Shown here: piece by piece, positions 7,214 to 15,335 of the stretch | Position numbering within the stretch: position 1 is the first letter of the stretch | Layout of the letters: each line of letters starts with the position of its first letter | NCBI RefSeq assembly: GCF_009857505.1 | Contig: NZ_WWCP01000043.1 | Location: 1-38,451, forward strand | Direction: 5' to 3' | From: Duganella lactea | GTDB taxonomy: Bacteria; Pseudomonadota; Gammaproteobacteria; Burkholderiales; Burkholderiaceae_D | Length of the DNA: 38,451 nt | The notes under the pieces: model-generated | Seen by the model: only the letters and a program-made list of their open reading frames with translations | Told to the model about the DNA's origin: nothing | Database searches by the model: none | Position numbers and translations under genes: made by a program

Positions 7214-8848
7214 TCAGCGGTAGCGCGCTTCCATCAAATCGATCTCGCGCACCAGCTTGCGCGAGATGGCGTCGGAGATGTGATCGTGCCGCGCCAGGTC
7301 GAACACCGTGCGGCGTTCGGCCGCCAGCGCGGCCAGGCGCAGTTCCTTTTCGGCGGAGTCGGTCTTGCGCCAGGCTTGCTCGCTCTCCGGGTCGACCTCC
7401 TTCAGCTTGTGCTCATAGAAGGCGATCACGCGCGCCGCCGCCTGCGGATACACTTCCGGATCGATGCAGGCGTCCGATTCCATCAGCTGCACCTGGGTTT
7501 TCTCGATGGCCTCGATGGCGGCGTTGGCGGCGGCGCGGCGCGCCAGGTCTTCCTCCCGCTGCTCTTCCGGCTCGGCCGGGAAGGTCATGCCGGCCAGCAG
7601 GCGTGGCAGGGCGACGCTGGCCACCAGCAGCGACAGCAGAATCACCGCGCAGGCGAGGAAGATGGTCAGCGCGCGCGCCGGGAACGGATCGCCGTTCGGC
7701 AGCATCAGCGGCAGCGTCAGCACGCCGGCCAGCGTGATGGTGCCGCGCGCGCCGGCCAGCGTGGTGGCCAGCAGCAGGCGCGGATTGATCTTGTGGCGCG
7801 GCTGGTGGCGGAATTTCTGCTTGAAGATGGTCAGCCGCAGCGAGGTCCACACCCACGCCATGCGCAGCACCAGCAGGCCGGCGGTGATCGCCAGCGCATA
7901 CACCACCAGCCACCAGCGGCTCAGGTGGCCGCTTTCCTCCAGCGAGGTGCCGGCCAGGCGGAAGATCTCCGGCAGTTGTTCGCCCAGCAGCACGAACATC
8001 ACGCCGTTCAGCGTGAACTGCACCGTGTCCCACACGGCCGAACGCTGGATGCGGGTGGCCGCCATCGCGTGGCCGCTCAGTTCCACATAGCTCATCGTGA
8101 CGCCGGCCGCCACCGCCGCCAGGATGCCGGAGGCGTGCAGGCGCTCGGCCACCAGGTAGGCGCCGAATGGGATCAGCAGGTTGACCAGGATCGGCGAGCC
8201 GGGCGGCTCGCCGAAGTGGCGGGTCAGCCAGCGCTGCATCCAGGTGATGGCCATGGTGACGGCGACGCCGGCGGCGATGCCGGCGATCACCAGCCAGACG
8301 AAGGTGAGGGCGGCGGTCTGCAGCGAGAAGGTGCCGGTCATGGCGGCGGCCACGGCGAAGCGGAAGCACACCAGGCCGGAGGCGTCGTTGAGCAGCGATT
8401 CACCTTCCAGAATGTGCATCAGGCGCTTGGGGATCGGCGTGGTGGCGGTGATCGAGCTGACCGCGATCGGGTCGGTCGGCGAGACGATGGCCGCCAGCGC
8501 GAACGCCACCGGCAGCGGCATGGCCGGGATCATCCAGTGGATCAGGAAGCCGGCGCCGACCACGGTGAACACCACCAGGCCGAAGGCCAGTTCAAGGATG
8601 GTGCCCTTGTCGCGCAGCAGGCCGCTTTTGGGGATGCGCCAGCCGTCGAGGAATAGCAGCGGCGGCAGAAACACCAGGAAGAATAAATCCGGCTCCAGGT
8701 CGACGCCATGCGCCGACTGGGCCGCGATCAGCGCGCCCAGGCCGATTTGCACCAGCGGCAGCGGGATCGACCCGGGCAGCACCTTGCGCAGGTAAGCGCT
8801 GGCCACCACCGCCAGCAACATGATCAGTACGACTTCGATTGAATCCAT
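7214..8848 (-). CDS. NhaP-type Na+/H+ antiporter (CPA1 family)
   Basis: Monovalent cation/proton antiporter of 544 residues in the inner membrane. Twelve or so helices occupy residues 1-410. The hallmark ion-binding region reads FALAAIVSPTDPIAV, followed by LEGESLLNDASGLV, which together identify CPA1/NhaP exchangers. The C-terminal 130 residues form a soluble, charged helical tail (EEQREEDLARRAAANAAIEA) that in this family often regulates pH response. AAGGAAGGGA precedes ATG 8848. The sensor kinase gene begins four bases downstream, so ion exchange and signalling are co-expressed. Whether Na+ or K+ is the main substrate cannot be told. Confidence 0.93.
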   Translation of the reverse strand: MDSIEVVLIMLLAVVASAYLRKVLPGSIPLPLVQIGLGALIAAQSAHGVDLEPDLFFLVFLPPLLFLDGWRIPKSGLLRDKGTILELAFGLVVFTVVGAGFLIHWMIPAMPLPVAFALAAIVSPTDPIAVSSITATTPIPKRLMHILEGESLLNDASGLVCFRFAVAAAMTGTFSLQTAALTFVWLVIAGIAAGVAVTMAITWMQRWLTRHFGEPPGSPILVNLLIPFGAYLVAERLHASGILAAVAAGVTMSYVELSGHAMAATRIQRSAVWDTVQFTLNGVMFVLLGEQLPEIFRLAGTSLEESGHLSRWWLVVYALAITAGLLVLRMAWVWTSLRLTIFKQKFRHQPRHKINPRLLLATTLAGARGTITLAGVLTLPLMLPNGDPFPARALTIFLACAVILLSLLVASVALPRLLAGMTFPAEPEEQREEDLARRAAANAAIEAIEKTQVQLMESDACIDPEVYPQAAARVIAFYEHKLKEVDPESEQAWRKTDSAEKELRLAALAAERRTVFDLARHDHISDAISRKLVREIDLMEARYR

Positions 8849-8991
8849 TCCCTTCCTTTACTACGCGAATAGCTGCGTGAATACCAAAACTGTCTAAGCT
8901 TACACTATTGGAAGTTCGGTAAGAAGTTGGCGCGCGACACCATCGGTACACTAGCGGAATGGAAATCTTTCTGGCATAATCTGTGCCTTCT

Positions 8992-9067
8992 GCGGGAGTA
9001 GCTCAGTTGGTAGAGCGCAACCTTGCCAAGGTTGAGGTCGAGAGTTCGAGACTCTTCTCCCGCTCCA
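8992..9067 (+). tRNA. tRNA-Gly (anticodon GCC)
   Basis: A full cloverleaf can be folded. The acceptor arm is GCGGGAG/CTCCCGC, the D arm is GCTCAGTTGGTAGAGC, and the anticodon stem CAACC/GGTTG closes loop TTGCCAA with anticodon GCC at 9025-9027. The T arm carries TTCGAGA. The discriminator is T and CCA is encoded (9065-9067). It reads the glycine codons GGC and GGU. A CATAAT hexamer at 8975-8980 is a possible -10 element. A strong terminator follows at 9086-9112. Confidence 0.97.
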
Positions 9068-9085
9068 GAATTCAGTAGCACATCG

Positions 9086-9112
9086 AAAGGCAGCCTGCGG
9101 GCTGCCTTTTTT
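9086..9112 (+). terminator. Rho-independent terminator after tRNA-Gly
   Basis: Stem GGCAGCC (9089-9095) pairs with GGCTGCC (9100-9106) across a four-base TGCG loop and is followed by six T. Leading A residues extend the stem against the T run. It ends the tRNA transcript 20 bases after the CCA and separates it from cheV. Confidence 0.9.
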
Positions 9113-9192
9113 GTTGTTTATCGTTCTCTAATACAACATCTTGGTCGTTGCTAACGTTATACTGGATGCGGACCACCGAAGGAGACGAATCC

Positions 9193-10158
9193 ATGAAATC
9201 AGTGCAACAGGAAGTTGATGAGCGTAGCAACCTGACCAACTCCAATAAATTCGAACTCCTCCTGTTCCGTCTCGGCGGCGACGCCAACGGCGAACACTCG
9301 GAGTTGTTCGGTATTAACGTCTTCAAAATCCGCGAAATCGTCGCAATGCCTGAAGTAACTGCTGTGGCCGGGTCCCCGCCACACATGTTGGGTGTTGTGA
9401 ACCTCCGCGGGCAAATCATCACGGTGCTGGATTTGCCAGGCATCGTCGGTGTGACCCCAAAAACTGGTCTGAATATTATGCTGGTCACCGAATTCGCCCG
9501 CACCACGCAAGCGTTCGCGGTCGAGTCGGTGGATGAAATCGTGCGCCTGGACTGGAGCCAGGTGCTGACGGCCGAAGGCACGGCCGGTGGCAAGGTCACC
9601 AGTATCGCCCGTGTCGATGGCGACGTGCAGAACACCCGCCTGGCGCAGGTGCTCGACGTCGAAACCATTTTGCGTGAACTGGTGCCGGCCGAAGGCAAGG
9701 ATGTCGATCCCGAAACCATAGGACCGAAAGTGCTGCTCAAGCCGGGCGCCGTGATCCTGGCCGCCGATGATTCGGTGGTGGCGCGCAACCTGATTGAAAA
9801 AGGCCTGGAAGCGATGGGCGTTCACTTCATCATGACCAAGTCGGGCAAGGAGGCATGGGACCGCCTTCAAGTCATCGCCGACGGCGCCAAAGCCGAAGGT
9901 GTGCAGATCAGCGATCGTGTCGCCATGATCCTGACCGACCTGGAAATGCCGGAAATGGATGGCTTCACGCTGACCCGTCTGGTCAAGCAGGACGCGCGCT
10001 TTGGCAAGATCCCGGTGGTGATTCACTCTTCGTTGTCGGGCAAGACCAACGAAGACCACGTCAAGGGTGTCGGCGCCGACGCGTATGTGGCCAAGTTCTC
10101 CGCCGAGGACCTGGCCGGCACCATTCGCACGGTGCTGTCCAAGGCGGCTGCCGCGTAA
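9193..10158 (+). CDS. cheV: Chemotaxis protein CheV (CheW-receiver fusion)
   Basis: Soluble coupling protein of 321 residues that links receptors to the kinase CheA and can be phosphorylated, probably for adaptation. Residues 1-180 form a CheW domain (ELFGINVFKIREIV, VVNLRGQIITVLDLP, VESVDEIVRLDW). Residues from about 197 form a receiver domain with acidic pair ILAADDS, phospho-acceptor Asp249 (ILTDLEMPEMDG), the conserved Ser position (VVIHSS) and Lys (AYVAKFS). ATG 9193 follows GAAGGAGACGAATCC; in-frame starts further upstream lack a ribosome site. A -10-like TATACT at 9158-9163 would give a leader of about 20 bases. It is monocistronic, bounded by terminators on both sides. Confidence 0.95.
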   Translation: MKSVQQEVDERSNLTNSNKFELLLFRLGGDANGEHSELFGINVFKIREIVAMPEVTAVAGSPPHMLGVVNLRGQIITVLDLPGIVGVTPKTGLNIMLVTEFARTTQAFAVESVDEIVRLDWSQVLTAEGTAGGKVTSIARVDGDVQNTRLAQVLDVETILRELVPAEGKDVDPETIGPKVLLKPGAVILAADDSVVARNLIEKGLEAMGVHFIMTKSGKEAWDRLQVIADGAKAEGVQISDRVAMILTDLEMPEMDGFTLTRLVKQDARFGKIPVVIHSSLSGKTNEDHVKGVGADAYVAKFSAEDLAGTIRTVLSKAAAA

Positions 10159-10178
10159 GTAAAGAAACAAGGTAGTAT

Positions 10179-10216
10179 AAAGGGCCACGACGGTGACGTC
10201 GTGGCCCTTTGTTTTT
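10179..10216 (+). terminator. Rho-independent terminator after cheV
   Basis: A perfect 14-base-pair stem, AAAGGGCCACGACG (10179-10192) with its complement at 10197-10210, closes a GTGA loop and is followed by GTTTTT. It ends the cheV transcript 20 bases after the stop codon. Confidence 0.93.
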
Positions 10217-10246
10217 GTCCGATGCACTTTCAGGAAAGGAGCTACC

Positions 10247-10828
10247 GTGGCAGCCAAGAAAATTCTGTTTTTGACGGGTGACTTTGCGGAGGATTACGAG
10301 ACCATGGTGCCGTTCCAGGCGCTGCAGGCGGTCGGTCACACCGTGCACGCCGTGTGTCCGGACAAGCGCGCCGGCGACACCATCAAGACCGCGATCCACG
10401 ACTTCGAGGGCGACCAGACCTACACCGAAAAGCCCGGTCACCGCTTCACACTGAACGCCGATTTCGCGCAAGCCGAGGTCGGCGACTATGACGCGCTGGC
10501 GATCGCCGGCGGCCGCGCGCCGGAGTATCTGCGCCTGAATCCGCGCGTGATCGAGTTGGTGCAACAGTTCGCCGCCGCCAACAAGCCGATCGCGGCGATC
10601 TGCCACGGCGCGCAGTTGCTGGCCGCGGCCGAGGTGATCCGCGGTAAAACCATCTCCGCGTATCCGGCCTGCGCGCCGGAGGTCAGACTGGCCGGCGCCA
10701 GCTATGCCGACCTTCCGGTCGACCAGGCGGTGACCGACGGCATCTTCGTCACCGCACCGGCGTGGCCGGCGCATCCGGCGTGGATCGCCCAGTTCCTGTT
10801 GAAGCTGGGCACGGAGATCAGACTGTAG
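10247..10828 (+). CDS. DJ-1/PfpI family protein
   Basis: Soluble protein of 193 residues with the DJ-1/PfpI alpha-beta fold. The nucleophile elbow is AAICHGAQLL with Cys119 followed by His120, the PfpI arrangement, and an acidic residue is available near the N-terminus (GDFAEDYE). Family members act as glyoxalase III-type or deglycase enzymes, chaperones or proteases, so only a stress or carbonyl-detoxification role is inferred. I use the GTG start at 10247 because AGGAAAGGAGC lies just before it; an in-frame ATG at 10193 falls within the cheV terminator. Its last 11 bases overlap the opposite-strand S-formylglutathione hydrolase gene. Confidence 0.88.
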   Translation: MAAKKILFLTGDFAEDYETMVPFQALQAVGHTVHAVCPDKRAGDTIKTAIHDFEGDQTYTEKPGHRFTLNADFAQAEVGDYDALAIAGGRAPEYLRLNPRVIELVQQFAAANKPIAAICHGAQLLAAAEVIRGKTISAYPACAPEVRLAGASYADLPVDQAVTDGIFVTAPAWPAHPAWIAQFLLKLGTEIRL

Positions 10829-11663
10829 CCAGGTTGCTGGCGTGGAAGCGCAGATGGTCTTCCACAAACGTCTGGATGAAGTAGTAGCCGTGGTCGTAGC
10901 CTGCATGCCGGCGCAGCGTCAGCGGCTGCGCCGCCGTGGCGCAGGCCGCCTCGAAGGCTTCCGGATACAGCTGCTCGGCGAGGAACTTATCGCCCAGTCC
11001 CTGATCGATCAGGATGCCGGCCGGGAAGGGTGTCGTCGCTTGCGTCATCAGGGAAGTGGCGTCATACTGCGCCCACGCGCCCTGGTCTTCGCCCAGATAA
11101 CCGGTGAAGGCCTTCTTGCCCCAAGGGCATTGCGATGGCGCGGCAATCGGCGCGAACGCGGACACCGAGCGGAACACGTCCGGGCGCTTCAGCGCCATCG
11201 TCAACGCGCCATGGCCGCCCATCGAGTGGCCGAATACGCCGATGCGCCGCGCATCGACCGGCAGTTCCTGCCCCACCAGTTCACGCAGCTCATGAATATA
11301 GCTGTACATGCGATAGTGCCCGGCCCACTTCGCCTGCGTGGCATCGACATAAAAACCGGCGCCCACGCCGAAGTCCCAGCTGTCGCTCTCGCCATCCACA
11401 TTGGCGCCGCGCGGACTGGTGTCGGGCGCGATCAGCATCAGGCCGAGTTCCGCCGCCACGCGCTGCGCCCCGGCTTTGATCATGAAGGTCTCTTCGGTGC
11501 AGGTCAGGCCGGCGAGATAGAACAGGGCCGGCACGGGGCCCTGTTGCGCCTGCGGTGGAATGAAGACGGAGAAGCGCATCGGCAAGCCGATCTCGCGCGA
11601 TTCGTGGCGGTAAAAACGCTGGACGCCGCCGAAGCATGCATGTTCGCTAAGAAGTTCGAGCAT
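10818..11663 (-). CDS. fghA: S-formylglutathione hydrolase
   Basis: Serine esterase of 281 residues that hydrolyses S-formylglutathione to formate and glutathione, the last step of glutathione-dependent formaldehyde detoxification. The alpha/beta-hydrolase nucleophile is Ser147 in GVFGHSMGGHGALTMAL, the acid lies in LIDQGLGDKF, and the catalytic His is in RHAGYDHGYYFI. Family signatures FYLAGLTCTEETF and PDTSPRGANV are present, and the length is normal. AAGGAAACATTTA precedes ATG 11663. The usual partner, glutathione-dependent formaldehyde dehydrogenase, is not in the window. It faces the antiporter-ybdK operon divergently across about 90 bases. Confidence 0.95.
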   Translation of the reverse strand: MLELLSEHACFGGVQRFYRHESREIGLPMRFSVFIPPQAQQGPVPALFYLAGLTCTEETFMIKAGAQRVAAELGLMLIAPDTSPRGANVDGESDSWDFGVGAGFYVDATQAKWAGHYRMYSYIHELRELVGQELPVDARRIGVFGHSMGGHGALTMALKRPDVFRSVSAFAPIAAPSQCPWGKKAFTGYLGEDQGAWAQYDATSLMTQATTPFPAGILIDQGLGDKFLAEQLYPEAFEAACATAAQPLTLRRHAGYDHGYYFIQTFVEDHLRFHASNLATV

Positions 11664-11750
11664 TAAATGTTTCCTTAAGTTCCCTAGCGCACAGTGAGCG
11701 CGCTAGCAATACTGCAGAATTGTACAAGTATTGATAAAAAGGAGAAGTAC

Positions 11751-12935
11751 ATGCCGGATCTTCAGGTCATTTTGGCCGATATGGGTTGGCCCTTGGCCAT
11801 TGCCGTCGCCTGGCTCTCAGGAGAATTGCTGCACCGCTGGACGCGCCTGCCGCGCATCAGTGTCTACGGCCTGGTGGGTTTTCTGCTCGCACAGGCCTTT
11901 CCGGAAGCGCTCAGCAGCGGTGCCGCGAGCAACGTCACTATCATGGCCAACCTGGCCTTCGGTTTGATCCTGTTTGAATTTGGTTATCGCATCAATCTGC
12001 ACTGGCTGCGGATTAATCCGTGGATCGCCCTCACCGGCGTGGTGGAATCGGCCGCCACGTTCGCGGTGGTGTACGCGATTTCTCATCTGACCGGCATGCC
12101 GCCGCTGACCTCTTTGCTGCTGGCCTCGCTGGCGATGTCGACCTCGCCGGCCGGCGTGCTGCGCGTGATTAACGAAGAAGACTCGTCCGGCCAGGTGACC
12201 GAACGGGTGTTGCACCTGGTGGCGATCAACAGCGTCATCGCGCTGTTCGTGTTCAAGGTGGTGGTCGGCTTCTGGGTGTTTGAAACCTCCGGCAGCCTGA
12301 CGCAGGCGATGTCGCACAGCGGCATTGAGCTGCTGGGCTCGGCCGTGATGGGCGCGCTGATGGGCTTTCTGGTGCCGGCCGTGCTGCGCCGCCTTGGTGC
12401 GCTGGCGCGCGACGGCACCATCGCTTTCGCGCTGGGCGTGATTCTGCTGGTGGCGGCGGCGCGCGCGTTCGACGTGTCGCCGGTACTGGCGACGCTGACA
12501 TTCGGCCTGGTGGCGCGCCACAATCGGGTGGCGTTCAGCCGCACCGAGCGTAACTTCGGCGGCATCGGCGAACTGCTGACCGTGTTGCTGTTCGTGTTCG
12601 CCGTGTCGACGCTGGAATGGGAGCGCGTGGTCGATGGCGCCGGCCTGGCCGCCGTGCTGCTGCTGGCGCGCTTCCTGGTCAAGACGGCCAGCGTGGCGGC
12701 GTTCGCGCACGTTGGCGGCATCTCGTGGCGCAAGGGCGTGCTGACCGGTATCGCGCTGTCGCCGATGTCGGTGTTCGTCACGCTGTTGCTGGAGCAAACC
12801 AAATACATGGGCATCGTGCTGGTCGATGAACTGGCCGCGCTGGCGGCGATGACGCTGCTGCTGGAAGTGGTCGGCCCGATCATTACGCAGCGCGCGCTGA
12901 TCTGGGCGAAAGAAACCCATCAGGAGGAAAAATAA
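11751..12935 (+). CDS. CPA2-family cation:proton antiporter without RCK domain
   Basis: Integral membrane exchanger of 394 residues with about twelve hydrophobic segments. It matches the Na+/H+ exchanger fold (RISVYGLVGFLLAQAFPEAL; LASLAMSTSPAGVLRVI, the unwound-helix region; FALGVILLVAAARAFDVSP). It resembles Kef/CPA2 transporters but ends just after the last helix, so the C-terminal TrkA-N/RCK domain that binds nucleotides and glutathione in KefB/KefC is absent. AAGGAGAAGTAC precedes ATG 11751. Its stop overlaps the ybdK start (TAATG), so the two are translationally coupled. The ion transported (K+ or Na+) is unknown. Confidence 0.88.
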   Translation: MPDLQVILADMGWPLAIAVAWLSGELLHRWTRLPRISVYGLVGFLLAQAFPEALSSGAASNVTIMANLAFGLILFEFGYRINLHWLRINPWIALTGVVESAATFAVVYAISHLTGMPPLTSLLLASLAMSTSPAGVLRVINEEDSSGQVTERVLHLVAINSVIALFVFKVVVGFWVFETSGSLTQAMSHSGIELLGSAVMGALMGFLVPAVLRRLGALARDGTIAFALGVILLVAAARAFDVSPVLATLTFGLVARHNRVAFSRTERNFGGIGELLTVLLFVFAVSTLEWERVVDGAGLAAVLLLARFLVKTASVAAFAHVGGISWRKGVLTGIALSPMSVFVTLLLEQTKYMGIVLVDELAALAAMTLLLEVVGPIITQRALIWAKETHQEEK

Positions 12936-14053
12936 TGGCATTGGAAGAATTCAAGGCATCGAAGCCGCTCACCATGGGCGTTGAGCTGGAGATGCAACTG
13001 GTGAGCTTGTCGGACTTCGATCTGACCGCCTCCAGCCCGGACCTGTTGCACCTGTTGAGCCGCAAGCCGTTTCCCGGCAACGTGACGCCGGAAATCACCG
13101 AGAGCATGATCGAGATTAACAGCGACGTGCACACCAACCATACGGAACTGGTGGCGCAGCTGCAATTGATCCGCGACACGCTGGTGCAGGCCGGCGAGCA
13201 ACTGAACATCGGTATTTGCGGGGGCGGCACGCACCCGTTCCAGAAATGGTCGGAGCGGCGCATTTTCTCCAAGCCGCGCTTCAAGGAAGTGTCGGAGCTG
13301 TATGGCTACCTGGCCAAGCAGTTCACCATCTTCGGCCAGCACGTGCACATCGGCTGCGCCTCGGGTGACGACGCGCTGTTCCTGCTGCATTCGCTGAGCC
13401 GCTACGTGCCGCACTTCATCGCGCTGTCGTCATCGTCGCCGTATGTGCAGGGCAATGACACGCTGTTCAACTCGGCGCGCCTGAATTCGGTGTTCGCCTT
13501 CCCGATGAGTGGCCGGGCGCCGTTCACGCAAAGCTGGCATACCTTCGAGCACGAGTATTTCGCCAAGATGGAACACACCGGCGTGATCAAGAGTATGAAG
13601 GACTTTTACTGGGACATCCGTCCCAAGCCGGAGTTCGGCACCATTGAGCTGCGCGTGTGCGACACGCCGCTGACGGTGGAACGGGCGGCGGCGCTGGCGG
13701 TGTATCTGCAATCGCTGTGCGCATATCTGCTGGAGCGCCGCGAGGAGGCGCCGGCCGAGGACGATTACCTGGTGTACAACTACAACCGTTTCCAGGCTTG
13801 CCGCTTCGGCCTGGACGGCACCATCGTCCATCCGAAAACCTACGAGAGCCTGTCGCTGCGCGAGGATATCCTGACCACGCTGCGCAAGATGGAGCCGTAT
13901 GGCCTGCAACTGGGCGCCACCGCCGGTCTGCAGCATCTGATGCAGGTGACGCACGAGGGCAGCGACGCCCACTATCTGCGCCAGCAGTTCGACGCCAGCG
14001 GCAGCGTGGAGGGCGTGGTGGACGCGGCGATTCAGCGTTTCCGCGGCAGGTGA
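12935..14053 (+). CDS. ybdK: YbdK family carboxylate-amine (glutamate-cysteine) ligase
   Basis: ATP-dependent ligase of 372 residues in the GCS2 family. Such enzymes join the gamma-carboxyl of glutamate to an amine; E. coli YbdK has weak glutamate-cysteine ligase activity. Visible signatures are TMGVELEMQLVS near the N-terminus, VTPEITESMIEINS, QHVHIGC, and IRPKPEFGTIELRVCDTPLTV, which supply metal and ATP ligands. The length is typical. The ATG overlaps the antiporter stop by one base, preceded by CAGGAGGAAAA. The true physiological product is not established for the family; a gamma-glutamyl compound is likely. A class I amidotransferase-like hydrolase gene lies immediately beyond on the opposite strand. 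Confidence 0.93.
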   Translation: MALEEFKASKPLTMGVELEMQLVSLSDFDLTASSPDLLHLLSRKPFPGNVTPEITESMIEINSDVHTNHTELVAQLQLIRDTLVQAGEQLNIGICGGGTHPFQKWSERRIFSKPRFKEVSELYGYLAKQFTIFGQHVHIGCASGDDALFLLHSLSRYVPHFIALSSSSPYVQGNDTLFNSARLNSVFAFPMSGRAPFTQSWHTFEHEYFAKMEHTGVIKSMKDFYWDIRPKPEFGTIELRVCDTPLTVERAAALAVYLQSLCAYLLERREEAPAEDDYLVYNYNRFQACRFGLDGTIVHPKTYESLSLREDILTTLRKMEPYGLQLGATAGLQHLMQVTHEGSDAHYLRQQFDASGSVEGVVDAAIQRFRGR

Positions 14054-14078
14054 CGCCGGTCAAGCCGGCGGTGCCGGC

Positions 14079-15077
14079 TTAGAAGCGGGTTTCGCGCGCC
14101 ACGCGCAGGAAGTTGTCGAGGATGCCGGTGCAGTCCAGCAGCTCGACACCGCCGGCCTGGTGGAATTCCGGATGCCATTGCAGGCCCATCACAAACGGCG
14201 CCTTGCGGTAGCGGATCGCCTCGATCACATTATCCGGCACCGACAGCGCTTCGATCGACATGTCGCGCCCCAGCGTTTTCACCGCCTGGTGGTGGATGGA
14301 GTTGACCAGCCCGGCGGTCTTGCCCTGGAACATGCGCGTCAGCGACGAACCGGTGGGGAAGGCGATTTCGTGGCGATTGCGGTCGTAGGCGTCGTTGACG
14401 TGGGCCAGCGAATCCGGCACGTCGGTGGCGATGTCCTGGTACAGCGTGCCGCCAAAGGCGACGTTGATCAATTGGCAGCCACGGCAGATGCCGAGCACCG
14501 GCTTGCCGGCTTCGACAAACTCGTGCAGCAGCTCCAGCTCGTACATGTCGCGCGCGCGGTCGCCGCCCCATTCCGGCCGGGTCGGCACCTCGGAGTAGCT
14601 TTGCGGCGAGACGTCGGCGCCGCCTTGCAGCACCAGGCCGTCCAGATGCTTGGCGTAGTCGCGCAGGCGGATGTTGGATGGGTGCAGCAGGCCGTCGGTA
14701 TTCACCGTCGGGATCATGAACACCAGCACGTCGCGCGACATCACCCACTGCGCGATCGATTCTTCCAGATATTGCAGGTTCTTGCTGCGCAGGCCGGTCG
14801 CGCCGGGCTCGGGGTGGAAAATGCGGGCGGACACGCCGATGTGCAGCGGCCGCTGGATGATGTGGCGCGTGGCCGCCGCCGCGATGCGCCGGTAGCGCGC
14901 CATGATGACCCGGCCCCACAGGCTGAACACGGTGTCGCCGGGGTCGAGGTAGCGCGGCGTGCCGATGTCCGGCGTGCTTTTCGGTTCGGTCCGGCGGCGC
15001 TCGCCGTGGTCGGAGGCGCGGCGTTGTGGTGCAGGGGATGGTGAGGTTGGGTCTTGATCGTCGGGTCCGGCGCTCAT
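14079..15077 (-). CDS. PuuD-like class I glutamine amidotransferase / gamma-glutamyl hydrolase
   Basis: Predicted hydrolase of 332 residues that would cut gamma-glutamyl amide bonds, as PuuD does with gamma-glutamyl-GABA. The nucleophile is Cys198 in PVLGICRGCQLIN, the catalytic His-x-Glu is in VMGLQWHPEF, and the oxyanion strand is DGLVLQGGADVSP. The first 75 or so residues are Pro- and charge-rich, unusual for the family and perhaps partly disordered. An internal ATG (MARYRR) would remove most of this, but AGGAATCAGC precedes ATG 15077. No other polyamine-catabolism gene is near. It converges on ybdK, so making and breaking of gamma-glutamyl bonds are encoded side by side. Confidence 0.9.
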   Translation of the reverse strand: MSAGPDDQDPTSPSPAPQRRASDHGERRRTEPKSTPDIGTPRYLDPGDTVFSLWGRVIMARYRRIAAAATRHIIQRPLHIGVSARIFHPEPGATGLRSKNLQYLEESIAQWVMSRDVLVFMIPTVNTDGLLHPSNIRLRDYAKHLDGLVLQGGADVSPQSYSEVPTRPEWGGDRARDMYELELLHEFVEAGKPVLGICRGCQLINVAFGGTLYQDIATDVPDSLAHVNDAYDRNRHEIAFPTGSSLTRMFQGKTAGLVNSIHHQAVKTLGRDMSIEALSVPDNVIEAIRYRKAPFVMGLQWHPEFHQAGGVELLDCTGILDNFLRVARETRF

Positions 15078-15293
15078 GCTGATTCCTGTCTGTCTCGAAT
15101 GGCATTAGTTTGCCATACCTCAAGGTCAACAGTCGTCCGCTTCGATTGTGGAAGGTGAGGGCGGTAACGCAGCGCTGTCACCGTCTGGCTCAACAATTGG
15201 TAACTTTCACTCTTGGCAAGCAAGGAATGTCCTACGCGAGCACAAGCTGTGAACTCTCAGGCCTGGCGTGGTGATCGCTTTACGATGGTGGTC

Positions 15294-15305
15294 CTGACGC
15301 GTCAG
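15294..15305. promoter_or_regulatory. 12-base palindrome CTGACGCGTCAG upstream of the KGG gene
   Basis: A perfect palindrome lies 30 bases before the KGG-peptide start codon, in the 258-base gap between divergent genes. It might be an operator or part of the promoter region. I see no convincing sigma-70 -35/-10 pair in the gap, which otherwise holds no recognisable gene. Confidence 0.3.
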
Positions 15306-15335
15306 CGACAGGATAACTACTCAAGGAGATATATC

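Noticed and set aside
8992..9067. tRNA-Gly as an integration site for a genomic island
   Set aside because: No duplicated 3' tRNA fragment, integrase or atypical composition is seen on either side.
6151..9072. Long open frames antisense to the antiporter and kinase genes
   Set aside because: They are high-GC shadow frames rich in Arg, Gln and His with no ribosome site or domain pattern.
10193..10246. Start of the PfpI gene at ATG 10193
   Set aside because: That codon lies in the loop and stem of the cheV terminator; the GTG at 10247 has a good ribosome site.
14054..14078. Terminator hairpin between ybdK and the PuuD-like gene
   Set aside because: GCCGG/CCGGC repeats are short and no T run follows on either strand.
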